A stretch of DNA of 64,000 nucleotides from Rhodoplanes serenus (GCA_009720755.1 WNKV01000020.1:1-64000); one strand, 5' to 3'. Positions 30,245 to 38,093 are shown, counted from the stretch's first letter. Notes: generated by a model not told the origin, from the sequence alone. Translations and numbers: made by a program.

Positions 30245-30265
30245 CCGGGCGGCTGCCCGGAGTTT
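30245..30265 (+). terminator. Rho-independent terminator after rep
   Basis: Stem CCGGGC / GCCCGG with loop GGCT at 30245-30260, followed by AGTTTTT. It separates rep from the next gene. Confidence 0.7.
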
Positions 30266-30304
30266 TTAAGCTGCACTTTGAGACTGCAGGAATGGAGAAG
30301 AGCA

Positions 30305-30628
30305 ATGGCGAACACGGGCTTGCTGGTGACCGGCAAGGTCGTCGGTCAAAAACACAACATGTACGATAACAAACCGTATTGCGTGTTGCAGGTGATGGGT
30401 GAGGCGACGGACGGGTCTGTGAGCTTCATGGAAGTGAGCATGCCCGATGGCGCCAACCTCGCGGAATACGAGAAGGGACGGGACGTGAGCATTCCGGTCA
30501 TGGCGGCCGTCAACAAGTACAACAAGGTGGTGCTGCGGGCGGTGCTGCCGAAGACGGCCGCGAGCCAGTCGGCTTCCGCGATCAACAACACCCGGCGCAC
30601 TCCTGAAGCGCCGCGCACGACGCCGTGA
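30305..30628 (+). CDS. Small OB-fold-like protein, possible ssDNA-binding protein
   Basis: 107 residues from the ATG at 30305. The first 85 are almost all beta strand (LLVTGKVVGQKHNMYDNKPYC; GSVSFMEVSMPD; RDVSIPVMAAVNKYNKVVLRAVL), the pattern of a short OB barrel with aromatic residues; the last 20 are a flexible Ser/Thr/Pro tail. Position right after a rolling-circle Rep suggests a helix-destabilising protein like those of filamentous phages and ssDNA plasmids. This is inferred from fold and context. Confidence 0.6.
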   Translation: MANTGLLVTGKVVGQKHNMYDNKPYCVLQVMGEATDGSVSFMEVSMPDGANLAEYEKGRDVSIPVMAAVNKYNKVVLRAVLPKTAASQSASAINNTRRTPEAPRTTP

Positions 30629-30689
30629 GTGAGCTGGACCGGCGCGACGCCCCTCCGCCGCGCCGGTCTTCCCCTGGAAGGCCGCCCGC

Positions 30690-31898
30690 ATGCAACTCCA
30701 CTGCCTCAGCTTGGCGGATTCGCTGGACGACTTCTGGAAGCGCGACGACCGCGACGCCGTGGAGGCGCACTTCAACGCCAAGCTTCGCGAGTTGGAGATT
30801 GACCACCTGCACCGCAATCTCCCGAAAAGCTACAGCTGGTGCCTCCGAGCTTACGTTGCCCTGTGGGATTGCGGACCAAGAGTTTCGCTGCTCAATCTTC
30901 ATCACTGTGATTTTCGGTCGAAAGTGATCACATATCGGCTCGACGAACGGGTTCTGACGGTCGCGGATTTAGAGGCCCGGCGCGAAGCCCTCGAACACCT
31001 CTGGGGGGAAGCCGTCGAGTTCGTCGATGGCGCTGGCATATTCAAACACTACTGGGACGGGCGCACTCTCCGCGAGTTCACGGCGCCAGACGCAGTAGTG
31101 GTGCGCCCCAAGGGGTGGAAGCTAATCCGCCCCGTGATGGCGGCACCTAAAATCGTGGTCTCCCCTCCACCCAAGGCGTGCATCAACCTGCCGTACCAAC
31201 CACCGCCACCCGGTCTGCGCGTAGTCGAGCCCGCACAGAGCGCCGTAGCGGACAGGGCGAATGTCTTGGAACGCCTCCGGTCGCACGCCGCGCTGAAGCC
31301 CAAGCCATTTGAGCCGATCGAGTCCAAGAAGCTGCGGGAGTTTTTGGGCTGGTGGGCGCGTGGTGAAGACCCGAATTACGTGGTTCTGGAGTTCGCGTTC
31401 TTCATGGTGGGGTCCGAACATCTCCTCACGCATTACTGGACGCTCTCCGACCGGGACAAGGCGAGAGGAAGGCAGTTTATCTGGCGAGCGATTGCCGAAC
31501 TTGCCGGGCGGCTGAATTCGACCACCTATCCGGCAATGGCGGCGGCTGTGGCAGCCTGGCGCTGCGGGCTCACAGGATCGCTAGAGACCAGTTGGATCGA
31601 GCTGAACGCCTGTGACTTCCGCAACAGCGTGGTCACCTACGTCGGAATTGGGCAGGTTCTGCGGCCTGCCGATTTCGAGCCGCACCGGGACTACTTCGAG
31701 ACGCTTTGGCAAGGCCCGGTGGAGGCCTGCGTCTCTCCAGGCCAGCATGAACTCCGCAACGGCTTGCCAGCCGTAGAAGCTGATGCAGACGCTCCCCGGC
31801 TTCATGACGCGGGCAATCTCGCGGAACGCGGGCCTGAGCCAACCCGCGCGGTCGTCGTTGGCAACCGTCCGGCCAATGTGGTCCCGGTAGCGGACTAG
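30690..31898 (+). CDS. Unknown protein with duplicated domain, 3' end replaced
   Basis: 402 codons, GGAAGG 7 nt before the ATG. Residues about 40-115 and 285-346 repeat each other: both have CDFR..V.TY....VL..AD...R..E.LW....E. The centre is a proline-rich linker (about 145-190). I know no family for it. After residue ~346 (about 31727) the frame reads antisense through a methyltransferase gene fragment, so the last ~56 codons are not native. The true C-terminus was lost at the junction described for the methyltransferase. Confidence 0.6.
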   Translation: MQLHCLSLADSLDDFWKRDDRDAVEAHFNAKLRELEIDHLHRNLPKSYSWCLRAYVALWDCGPRVSLLNLHHCDFRSKVITYRLDERVLTVADLEARREALEHLWGEAVEFVDGAGIFKHYWDGRTLREFTAPDAVVVRPKGWKLIRPVMAAPKIVVSPPPKACINLPYQPPPPGLRVVEPAQSAVADRANVLERLRSHAALKPKPFEPIESKKLREFLGWWARGEDPNYVVLEFAFFMVGSEHLLTHYWTLSDRDKARGRQFIWRAIAELAGRLNSTTYPAMAAAVAAWRCGLTGSLETSWIELNACDFRNSVVTYVGIGQVLRPADFEPHRDYFETLWQGPVEACVSPGQHELRNGLPAVEADADAPRLHDAGNLAERGPEPTRAVVVGNRPANVVPVAD

Positions 31899-32048
31899 GT
31901 ACGGCGGATCGGTGAGCACCAGGTCGGCGGACGCGGCTGGAATGCCGGGCAGGACCTCGATGCAGTCGCCCTGCAGCACCCGGTGACGTGGGGGCCGGAC
32001 ATGAAAATGGCCCTGGCGGACTTCGCCGGGGGGCAGGAGGGGCCTCAT
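31581..32048 (-). pseudogene. DNA adenine methyltransferase, 3'-truncated
   Basis: From the ATG at 32048 the first 109 residues match N6-adenine methyltransferases of the N6_N4_Mtase class: VLQGDCIEVL, then motif IV TDPPYLVRY at about 46-54, then FREIARVMKPGSVCISFYGW. After AWRDAGL (31722) similarity stops; the rest of the family, including the FxGxG SAM motif, is missing and the frame continues antisense to the neighbouring gene until 31581. It cannot be an active enzyme. Its ATG overlaps the stop of the gene upstream (ATGA). Confidence 0.85.
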
Positions 32049-32248
32049 CGGCCCGCCTCCCGTTCCTTCGGCTTCGCGACGCGGATCACCAGGCGGCCGT
32101 TCACGGGCACGCAGGTGAGGGTGACGTTGTAGCCGTGGCCGTCGTCGTGACTCCAGGCGGCGCCGATCCGAGTCCAGTAGGCGCGCTCCCCTTCGCCTTC
32201 GACCACGAACACGTCGTGGCTGGGCTTGGTGGGTTTCGGTTGGTTCAT
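32045..32248 (-). CDS. Small conserved plasmid-type hypothetical protein
   Basis: 67 residues from the ATG at 32248. HDVFVVEGEGERAYWTRIGAAWSHDDGHGYNV and VNGRLVIRVAKPKE form a small beta-rich domain of a kind often seen next to methyltransferase and replication genes on alphaproteobacterial plasmids and integrative elements. Function unknown. It precedes and overlaps the broken methyltransferase by ATGA. Confidence 0.7.
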   Translation of the reverse strand: MNQPKPTKPSHDVFVVEGEGERAYWTRIGAAWSHDDGHGYNVTLTCVPVNGRLVIRVAKPKEREAGR

Positions 32249-32790
32249 GGCGGTTCTCCCGTTGGTTTCTGCGGCCACCCATCGCGGCCGGTCGGGAGCC
32301 CTTCAGGCCAGCAGCCTTAAGCGGGAGCGCAACGGAGGGTCCGACCGAGGGACCCTCCGGGAGACGGTTGGATGCCTTGCGCTCTCGCGCTGCTGGCCTA
32401 CTCCTGACCGATTCCGGCCGCGTGAAGCCGCGCACAACGGGCAGACAGCCGCACCAGAAGCCCCCTGCCCGCCCGACCGACGCAGTACAGAGGCTGTGGG
32501 GAGGCTCCTGGTCGGGATCGGCTCGCCTGAGCCGGTTTCCGGCTTAGGCGAACGGACGTCCCTCGCCGCGTCGGGACGGCCGGGTCAAGGCCGCGTTAGC
32601 GCCCGAAGGGCTTGGCCTTGAGGCGGACGGCTCGGCGTGGCCCCTCACCGCCCACCATCGTGCTACTCCTGGCCGAGCTGAAGGCGGCGACCGCATTGTC
32701 GGGACCGCCCGGCGGCAATGTTGTCACGCAGGTGACTGCGGATTCGGCAGAGGCCGTGGCAAATATCTCGAACGCCCGTAACATGCTGAA
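32249..32790. other. Gap with one strong hairpin
   Basis: A 9-bp perfect stem GGAGGGTCC / GGACCCTCC lies at 32334-32358, without a T-run. Short frames at 32612-32815 (plus) and 32596-32784 (minus) are possible but I cannot support either. Confidence 0.45.
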
Positions 32791-33753
32791 ATGGCAAGCT
32801 ACAGATGGCTTCTGATGATGGCTTTGGCTGTGACGGCCAGCAGCGCCGTAGCGGGCGATTGGGGTAACGTCGCCATCATTTCCAGCACTATGGGCGCCAA
32901 GGCTGGCCGCCTCTGCATCGGCGAGGGCTTACGCTCGACCGACATCGGTTGCCCCGCCTACGCGCCGAGCGTCACCACCGCAGGGGACGTTAGCGTGACC
33001 GGCGCTCTGTCCGCTTCGAAGTTTATGGGTGATGGCAGCGGCCTGACCAACATTAGTGCTTCCGCCATTTCCGGCCTCGCGCGAGACCGAATCATCTCCG
33101 GCACAACCTCTGCAGTCGCTGTAAGTACCAGTGGTTACCTTGCCTTCACCACCCTCGGCACCGAATCTGTCCGCATTGTTAGCAATGGCAATGTCGGCAT
33201 AGGCACGAGTACCCCAGATTTCAGACTCACAGTTATTCCAGCAGGCCAATCGCCCCAACCTTCGGCTGTCCTTGCTTACGGACATCAACTTGCCTCAACC
33301 GTTTCGGTTCAGGGTGCCGGTCAAGCGTATTTTATGGCCCGAGATACTTCTAACAGCATTGAAGGTTTGTTTGGGACCTCGAATAGTGGAAGTGTATTTC
33401 TCGGATCTGCGACGGACCACAGTCTCCAGCTCAGGACAGGCAATGCTACGCGCTTACATATCGACACCACAGGCAAGATTGGCATCAATACATCAAGCCC
33501 CACTACCACCCTGGAAGTCTATGGCATGATCAGCGCTACAAACTTGCGCTTAAATGGTCAGCTGGTAGCAGGAGGTACCCCCGATAGGATCGTCAGTGGC
33601 ACGGCGTTCGTAAAGGCCACGCAGGATACCGGCGGAGAAGTCTCCGGGACCTTTAAAGTCACCAGTACCGGCAACGAGACATGCGGCCCGTCCGCCTACA
33701 ACTCCCTTCGCGTCAATCCAACCACCAACAAAATCGAAATCTGCAGGCCGTAG
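32791..33753 (+). CDS. Tail-fibre-like repeat protein with signal peptide
   Basis: 320 residues. A likely signal peptide (MASYRWLLMMALAVTASSAVAG) precedes beta-helix-like repeats. GDGSGLTNIS near 77 and the pair NVGIGTSTPDFRLTV (near 134) and KIGINTSSPTTTLEV (near 227) are motifs of phage tail-fibre and host-recognition shafts and of related surface proteins. The C-terminal endosialidase chaperone domain usual after such repeats is absent; the protein ends after a pair of cysteines (ETCGPSA and IEICRP). Codons are more relaxed in GC than the neighbours. No other virion genes occur nearby. Confidence 0.7.
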   Translation: MASYRWLLMMALAVTASSAVAGDWGNVAIISSTMGAKAGRLCIGEGLRSTDIGCPAYAPSVTTAGDVSVTGALSASKFMGDGSGLTNISASAISGLARDRIISGTTSAVAVSTSGYLAFTTLGTESVRIVSNGNVGIGTSTPDFRLTVIPAGQSPQPSAVLAYGHQLASTVSVQGAGQAYFMARDTSNSIEGLFGTSNSGSVFLGSATDHSLQLRTGNATRLHIDTTGKIGINTSSPTTTLEVYGMISATNLRLNGQLVAGGTPDRIVSGTAFVKATQDTGGEVSGTFKVTSTGNETCGPSAYNSLRVNPTTNKIEICRP

Positions 33754-33754
33754 G

Positions 33755-34162
33755 TCAGTCGCGGGCTTCGAATTCGAACGGCTGTCGGAGGATGATTGGC
33801 AGCCGCGTGTACCCGACCGCCGCGGACGCATAGAACCGGTGATAGCCGTTCTTGACCCTGAACCGATAGCGCCCGCCGGAATCAATCACGTTCACCTCGA
33901 CCGGCGGCAACTCGCACTCAGGCGACGTGAACGCGAACAGGACCGGCAGCAGCTTGTACTTCTTGAACAGCGGCACGCCCTCCGACCGCTGAGGCGGCTC
34001 GACGTCGCCGATCGGGACCACCTCGACGTCTTCTTCAGCCCCGGCCCTGTAGGGGAAGTAGCCGCCGCCCCGGTGGGGAGAGAAGCGGTCCATCTCGGCG
34101 AACTGCCACCACTCGTCGGGAATCTCGAAAAACACTCCGGAAGTGCCGACCTGGAATTGCAA
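33755..34162 (-). CDS. ParB/sulfiredoxin-fold-like small protein
   Basis: 135 residues. The start is a TTG at 34162 with GGGAG 6 nt upstream, 20 bp after the SIR2 gene stop, so it looks like the last gene of the defence operon. The second half, VPLFKKYKLLPVLFAF...VEVNVIDSGGRYRFRVKNGYHRFYASAAVGYTRLPII, matches the ParB N-terminal fold pattern (a strand, then NGYHRFYAS like the DGHHR motif, then AVGYTRLPI). ParB-fold proteins bind CTP/ATP or act as nucleases. Role here unknown. Confidence 0.62.
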   Translation of the reverse strand: MQFQVGTSGVFFEIPDEWWQFAEMDRFSPHRGGGYFPYRAGAEEDVEVVPIGDVEPPQRSEGVPLFKKYKLLPVLFAFTSPECELPPVEVNVIDSGGRYRFRVKNGYHRFYASAAVGYTRLPIILRQPFEFEARD

Positions 34163-34181
34163 GACTTGCTCCCAACTTGGC

Positions 34182-35939
34182 TCACCAGAAGCGGATATGG
34201 CTCGCTACGCGCTCGACGTTCTTTTTTGCGAGTTTCAGGAACTCTCGATCGTTTCGAGAAAACCCCGCAGCCAGAAGCGCCTGCTCCTTCTGCTCTGAAT
34301 CCCAGTCCGCGAAGATACGCTCTCTGATCTCACTGTCACAACAAGCGCGGCCAGGCGGAATCCACACGAATTCTCGCGCATCGAGGGTCTTTTTCACCTC
34401 ATCGAAGTCAGCGCTCAACGCAAGATACGAAAGAGCGCCGAGAAGCTCGAACTCTTCGAAAAGAACTGTATAGCGTTCTTCTATAAACAGATAGTCTGCG
34501 ACCCAACCCCTAAGCAAGCCGTACAAATGGTCGTTTAGCGGCAACTTATTGCGCTCCAGACCGGGCATTGTCCTCCACCAGCTTGCTTGCTCTGAACCGC
34601 TCCAGACAAAGGGGAAAAACCGTTGGGAGAATGAGTAGACTAACGATGAAGTGCGGAGCTGCTCATTAAAGAGGCGGAATAAGTCGCCATAACGACCTGC
34701 GTGTAAAAGTCCCATACCGTAGGAGTAGAACAGCAGGACTCCTGGGTAGGACTGCAACTTGACAAGGACTTCGAGTCCGCTCCCGATACGGTTAGTGCCA
34801 GACGCCTTGATGCACTCATGCGCGAGGCTGACTTCAGCCCCCGTCCCCCAACACCCTAGGACTCCGAAGATCCTGCCAAGAGCCTCTGTAGCGGCCTCAT
34901 ATTGGGAGACCTGCTCGATGAAGGCCTTCGGCCATTCGCCGTTGGTGCCGAATTCTGCTCCCTTCAGCCTCGCGAGCAGCTCGCGAAACTCACCTCCAAC
35001 AAGCTCGTCCAACTGAATTCGATACTCCGGCCCCCGAAGGAATTTTTTCGTACTGGCGACCAGCAACTCCACGCTGCGCGGGTCCGGCCGTCGCGACTCG
35101 GCCTGTATGGTTACCCTCTGCTCAAGCTTCCCAAAGAACTGGTCCGCATCTTCGATCGCGATCAGCTTCCCGGCGCGGTGAGCAACCAAATCCCCGGCAA
35201 TCGCGCTCGGTGCGCCACGCGAAGCCCAGAAGAGGGGATAGCGCCGGTTTGGTGCCCGCTCGATGGCTTCCCGTAGGGCGTGGTCCCAATCGCCGGACCA
35301 CCCGCACACGATCAGGCCATGCTCGTCGATAATCCGGTCCAGAAGGCCGTTGAGTTCGGACGAGTAGCCGGAGAGTTCCCCTTCCGTGTTTCGGATGCGC
35401 GTGTCGAGATAGTCGCCGTGGACCTTCACCACGTAACAACGGCTGTGGATCAGCGGCACGGCGCCTTTGAGGGCGTCGTCCGATGCGATCACGGTAGGTT
35501 CGACGCCGACCTCACGAAGGGCATTCTCGATCAGCCGGTCAAAGTTCGTGGTGATGATGACCCTCAGGAACCCGTCCTTGACCAACTTGGCAATCGACCG
35601 ATGTGCGCGGGTCGGGACCTTCCGGCCCTCCTCCGCCTCTTCGCTGGTGGGCTCGATGTAGCTGTGGAGGATTGAGCGGCGCTCATCCGGCGTTGCGGAG
35701 AGCTGGTCGAGAAGGTCGGAGTAGCTGGCGTCCTTCCCGGCCTTTCCACGGTACCAAGCGGCCCAATCCGCTTCGTCCTTCACACCCTGAAGCGCGGCCA
35801 CGCGCCTCACCAGGTCTAGAGTGATTTCCCAGCCGGTCGGTATCTGCGCTGCCCGTGACACGCCGGAACCGACCAGAAGGGCGTACACGCCCGGGTTCTC
35901 GAACACGGAGAATGCAAGGGACGTCTCTGCATCAATCAT
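34182..35939 (-). CDS. SIR2-domain protein, predicted NADase defence effector
   Basis: 585 residues from the ATG at 35939. SIR2_2-type domain at about 15-300: NAD-binding LLVGSGVSRAAQIPTGW at 21-37, ITTNFDRLIENAL at 129-141, KVHGDYLDT at 172-180 with the catalytic-type histidine, and VCGWSGDWDHAL at 211-222. The remaining 280 residues are helical with no named domain and could sense infection or mediate oligomerisation. Standalone SIR2 proteins of this build deplete NAD+ to abort phage infection. It is the fourth of five coupled minus-strand genes and starts by ATGA overlap with the WGR gene. Confidence 0.85.
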   Translation of the reverse strand: MIDAETSLAFSVFENPGVYALLVGSGVSRAAQIPTGWEITLDLVRRVAALQGVKDEADWAAWYRGKAGKDASYSDLLDQLSATPDERRSILHSYIEPTSEEAEEGRKVPTRAHRSIAKLVKDGFLRVIITTNFDRLIENALREVGVEPTVIASDDALKGAVPLIHSRCYVVKVHGDYLDTRIRNTEGELSGYSSELNGLLDRIIDEHGLIVCGWSGDWDHALREAIERAPNRRYPLFWASRGAPSAIAGDLVAHRAGKLIAIEDADQFFGKLEQRVTIQAESRRPDPRSVELLVASTKKFLRGPEYRIQLDELVGGEFRELLARLKGAEFGTNGEWPKAFIEQVSQYEAATEALGRIFGVLGCWGTGAEVSLAHECIKASGTNRIGSGLEVLVKLQSYPGVLLFYSYGMGLLHAGRYGDLFRLFNEQLRTSSLVYSFSQRFFPFVWSGSEQASWWRTMPGLERNKLPLNDHLYGLLRGWVADYLFIEERYTVLFEEFELLGALSYLALSADFDEVKKTLDAREFVWIPPGRACCDSEIRERIFADWDSEQKEQALLAAGFSRNDREFLKLAKKNVERVASHIRFW

Positions 35940-36199
35940 TGTGGGCTCGCATATCCTCGGCGCTGTTTGAAAAGGCGTTGCCGCTCGTATGCGGCCTCCG
36001 CCTCGCATGCCGTGCTATAGGTGGTCGTGCGCACTGTGCCTGGGCGACCGATGCGTCCCCACTCCCGGATCAATGTCCAGTCTCCGAAGAGGTCCGGCTG
36101 AATGTCACAGATATAGAACCGGGCCATGTTCTTCGTGGGGTCGATGCGGGTGAGGTGGAGCTTTCTCACCCCTGGCTGTCTCCATTCGTGCTCTGCCAT
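35936..36199 (-). CDS. Standalone WGR-domain protein
   Basis: 87 residues, nearly all one WGR domain: LHLTRIDPTKNMARFYICDIQPD, then WTLIREWGRIGRPGTVR with the signature W-G-R, then AEAAYERQRLFKQRRGY. WGR domains bind DNA ends or nucleic acid in PARPs and bacterial MolR relatives, usually fused to other domains; a free-standing one beside SIR2 suggests a sensor subunit. It overlaps the Abi_C gene by 34 bp if the ATG at 36199 is used; a GTG at 36169 would give a 4-bp overlap, and neither has a good ribosome binding site. Confidence 0.82.
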   Translation of the reverse strand: MAEHEWRQPGVRKLHLTRIDPTKNMARFYICDIQPDLFGDWTLIREWGRIGRPGTVRTTTYSTACEAEAAYERQRLFKQRRGYASPQ

Positions 36200-36912
36200 G
36201 TCGCAACGAGGAACGTCGCCATGGCACCCGCAAGATTGACGGCGAGCTGAGCGTGCCGGGGCGCCGGTCTACCTCTTCCCGGGCCTCCATGCGCGTCTCC
36301 AAGGCGGTTGCGAAGGGTCGCCAGCGTTTCGACGACGTTCTGGCAGCTTCCTAGGATGCGTTTGAAGGCCTCTTCCGTATGGTCGTCCGGCGCCAGGCGG
36401 AGAACCTTCGCGGCCTGCCGGTAGAGGACCGTCAGCTCGGCACCGACGGGCGGCTCCTGTCCGGCTTTCGCGAGGACCGTGCGGCAGGTGTTCTCGATGA
36501 GCGTGCGCGCCATCGTGATCGCGCCCGCCGGATCGCGATCCCTGCGGTCGAGCGCCTTGGCCCAATCGGCATGCACACCCGCCTCGTCAAAGTGAGCGAG
36601 AACGGCGGAGATGCCCGGATCGGCCGGAGCGACGGCCTTGACCTTGTCGAGAGCGCTGCCGAGTTGGGGGTCGCCGTAGTCCTGGAACACGGCCTCGGCG
36701 GTTGCGACGACTTCCCCGTTCGAAAGCGCCTGCATTCTCTTCAAGACGTAGTTGCGCTTGCTGTCGAAGGCCTCGCGCTGTTCGCCTTCGGCGAGCCCAT
36801 ACCGCACACAGACATGGGGGACGCTGTAGGCCTTCTCCTCCGCGATCACCCGCGACACTTCGAGCCGAAGCGCCTGGATACTGCCTGGTGGGTACTTGTG
36901 GACTTCAGTCAT
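36166..36912 (-). CDS. Abortive-infection-type protein (Abi_C domain)
   Basis: 248 residues. The C-terminal part from about 125 matches the Abi_C (PF14355) pattern: DPAGAITMARTLIENTCRTVLAKAG, then YRQAAKVLRLAPDDHTEEAFKRILGSCQNVVETLATLRNRLGDAHG and a final AQLAVNLAGAMATFLVATW helix. The invariant RN.LGDAHG-like turn is a HEPN-like feature, so RNA cleavage is possible (inference). The N-terminal 120 residues are an uncharacterised helical region. The start overlaps the recombinase stop as ATGA. Confidence 0.8.
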   Translation of the reverse strand: MTEVHKYPPGSIQALRLEVSRVIAEEKAYSVPHVCVRYGLAEGEQREAFDSKRNYVLKRMQALSNGEVVATAEAVFQDYGDPQLGSALDKVKAVAPADPGISAVLAHFDEAGVHADWAKALDRRDRDPAGAITMARTLIENTCRTVLAKAGQEPPVGAELTVLYRQAAKVLRLAPDDHTEEAFKRILGSCQNVVETLATLRNRLGDAHGGPGRGRPAPRHAQLAVNLAGAMATFLVATWQSTNGDSQG

Positions 36913-37472
36913 GCACCGACCCTCGCGATGGTCGACCGGCTGACCCCGTAGCTGTCGGCAAGGTCGCGGGTCTTTTCCCCGTTAGCCAAGCGCTGGCGGA
37001 TTTCCGCGACCTGCTTGGCGTTGAGCTTCGGTTTCCGCCCCATCTTCACGCCACGGTCGCGGGCCACCTGGCGGCCCTCGTGGGTGCGTTTGATGATCCG
37101 CTGGCGCTCATCTTCCGCCATGGCCGAGAAAAGCGCCATGAAGCCCTGCCCCATCGGCGTGCTGAGGTCGATGTAGGATCGGTCCAGCACCCGGATGACC
37201 GCTTTGCTCTCGATCACCCGCTTAATGATCTGCAGGCCGTCCCACATCGAGCGCGTCGCACGGTCCCACTCCGCGATCACAAACTCGTCACCCTCGTCGA
37301 GCTGGCTCAACGCGGCCTCAAGGTCCGGCCGTCCGGCCACGGTCTTGCCGCTCGCTTTGTCCGAAAACACCAGGTCGCAGCCGTGCCGTTTGAGGGCACG
37401 CAACTGCCGCTCCAGGTCCTGGCGAAGGGTGCTGACCCGGGCGTATCCGATGCGGCGAGTTTTGGGACTCAT
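36909..37472 (-). CDS. Serine recombinase (resolvase/invertase family)
   Basis: 187 residues. Catalytic domain RIGYARVSTLRQDLERQLRAL with the nucleophile serine near 15, SGKTVAGRPDLEAALSQLDEGDEFVIAEWDRATRS with the conserved arginines near 43-73, and the E-helix MGQGFMALFSAMAEDERQRIIKRTHEGR. The C-terminal 45 residues are the helix-turn-helix (MGRKPKLNAKQVAEIRQRLANGEKTRDLADSYGVSRSTI). Length is normal for Hin/Tn3-resolvase types. It heads the operon of Abi_C, WGR, SIR2 and ParB-like genes. A large dyad lies directly upstream. Confidence 0.92.
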   Translation of the reverse strand: MSPKTRRIGYARVSTLRQDLERQLRALKRHGCDLVFSDKASGKTVAGRPDLEAALSQLDEGDEFVIAEWDRATRSMWDGLQIIKRVIESKAVIRVLDRSYIDLSTPMGQGFMALFSAMAEDERQRIIKRTHEGRQVARDRGVKMGRKPKLNAKQVAEIRQRLANGEKTRDLADSYGVSRSTIARVGA

Positions 37473-37524
37473 TTATGCACAACCTAACCCACTGAGGGAT
37501 CAGTGGCAACTCCGCTGTGCATAA
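37473..37524. promoter_or_regulatory. Nested 52-bp dyad upstream of the recombinase
   Basis: Outer arms TTATGCACA (37473-37481) and TGTGCATAA (37516-37524) are perfect inverted repeats. Nested inside, CCACTGA (37489-37495) and TCAGTGG (37500-37506) form a second perfect dyad about the same centre. It touches the recombinase start codon. Candidate recombination site or operator. Confidence 0.65.
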
Positions 37525-37662
37525 TTCTTGAGTTATGAGACAGCAGAACAATGAACAGTGGGAACCAAGCGGTGGCTTGGCACCTTCATGAGGGGGTGAG
37601 GCGACTTGCGGAGACACTACAAAATTAGGATGTTGTTAAGAGTCACGGCGTAAGCTTCACTC

Positions 37663-37857
37663 ATGAGAACGAAGGTCATCTCCGTACGTTTAACTGAGGG
37701 TCGGCTCTCGGAGCTGGATGACGAGTGTCTCCGGCAAAGAAAGAGCAGGGCCGATGTAATCGAGAAGGCCTTGAGCGTATACTTTGCGCTCTCTAGCGAT
37801 ACTGCGGAGCTTCAATACAAGCCGAATTGGCTTGATAAGCCCTTGGACGATAAGTAG
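37663..37857 (+). CDS. Ribbon-helix-helix DNA-binding protein (CopG/Arc type)
   Basis: 64 residues. TKVISVRLTEGRLSELDDECLRQRKSRADVIEKALSVYF has the strand-helix-helix pattern of RHH repressors; the 20-residue tail ends KPLDDK. Divergent from the recombinase operon, 190 bp away. It may repress itself, the small membrane-protein gene after it, or the recombinase operon. Confidence 0.75.
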   Translation: MRTKVISVRLTEGRLSELDDECLRQRKSRADVIEKALSVYFALSSDTAELQYKPNWLDKPLDDK

Positions 37858-37940
37858 CAGAACTCGTATTCTGCATAACACTGCCCATATGAAGTGGGCA
37901 GCCGCGATTCTTATGCTCGGACCAGACGGGGAGGTGGGAA

Positions 37941-38075
37941 ATGAAAGACCCCACACTATTGGCGATTTTAATCAGCCTCGTTACCGCGTTCGCGAGCCTG
38001 ATGACGGCAGCAACGCCGTTTTTGGCTGAATTGCGAAAGTGGCGTAAGCAAACCGACCGCTCTAATCAGGATTAG
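37941..38075 (+). CDS. 44-residue single-span membrane peptide
   Basis: Strong ribosome binding site (GAGGTGG, 37931-37937) just before the ATG at 37941. The product starts MKDPTLLAILISLVTAF, has one hydrophobic segment of about 24 residues and ends in a basic polar tail (ELRKWRKQTDRSNQD). A terminator-like hairpin follows at 38080. Small proteins of this form act as holins, type I-like toxins or membrane anchors; I cannot say which. It follows the RHH gene in the same direction, so the two could form a regulated pair. Confidence 0.6.
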   Translation: MKDPTLLAILISLVTAFASLMTAATPFLAELRKWRKQTDRSNQD

Positions 38076-38079
38076 AGCA

Positions 38080-38093
38080 CGCTTTAAAAAGCG
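38080..38093. terminator. Short hairpin between convergent genes
   Basis: CGCTTT / AAAGCG with a 2-nt loop, between the small membrane-peptide gene and the AlbA_2-type gene. T-rich and A-rich arms could act on both strands. Confidence 0.45.
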
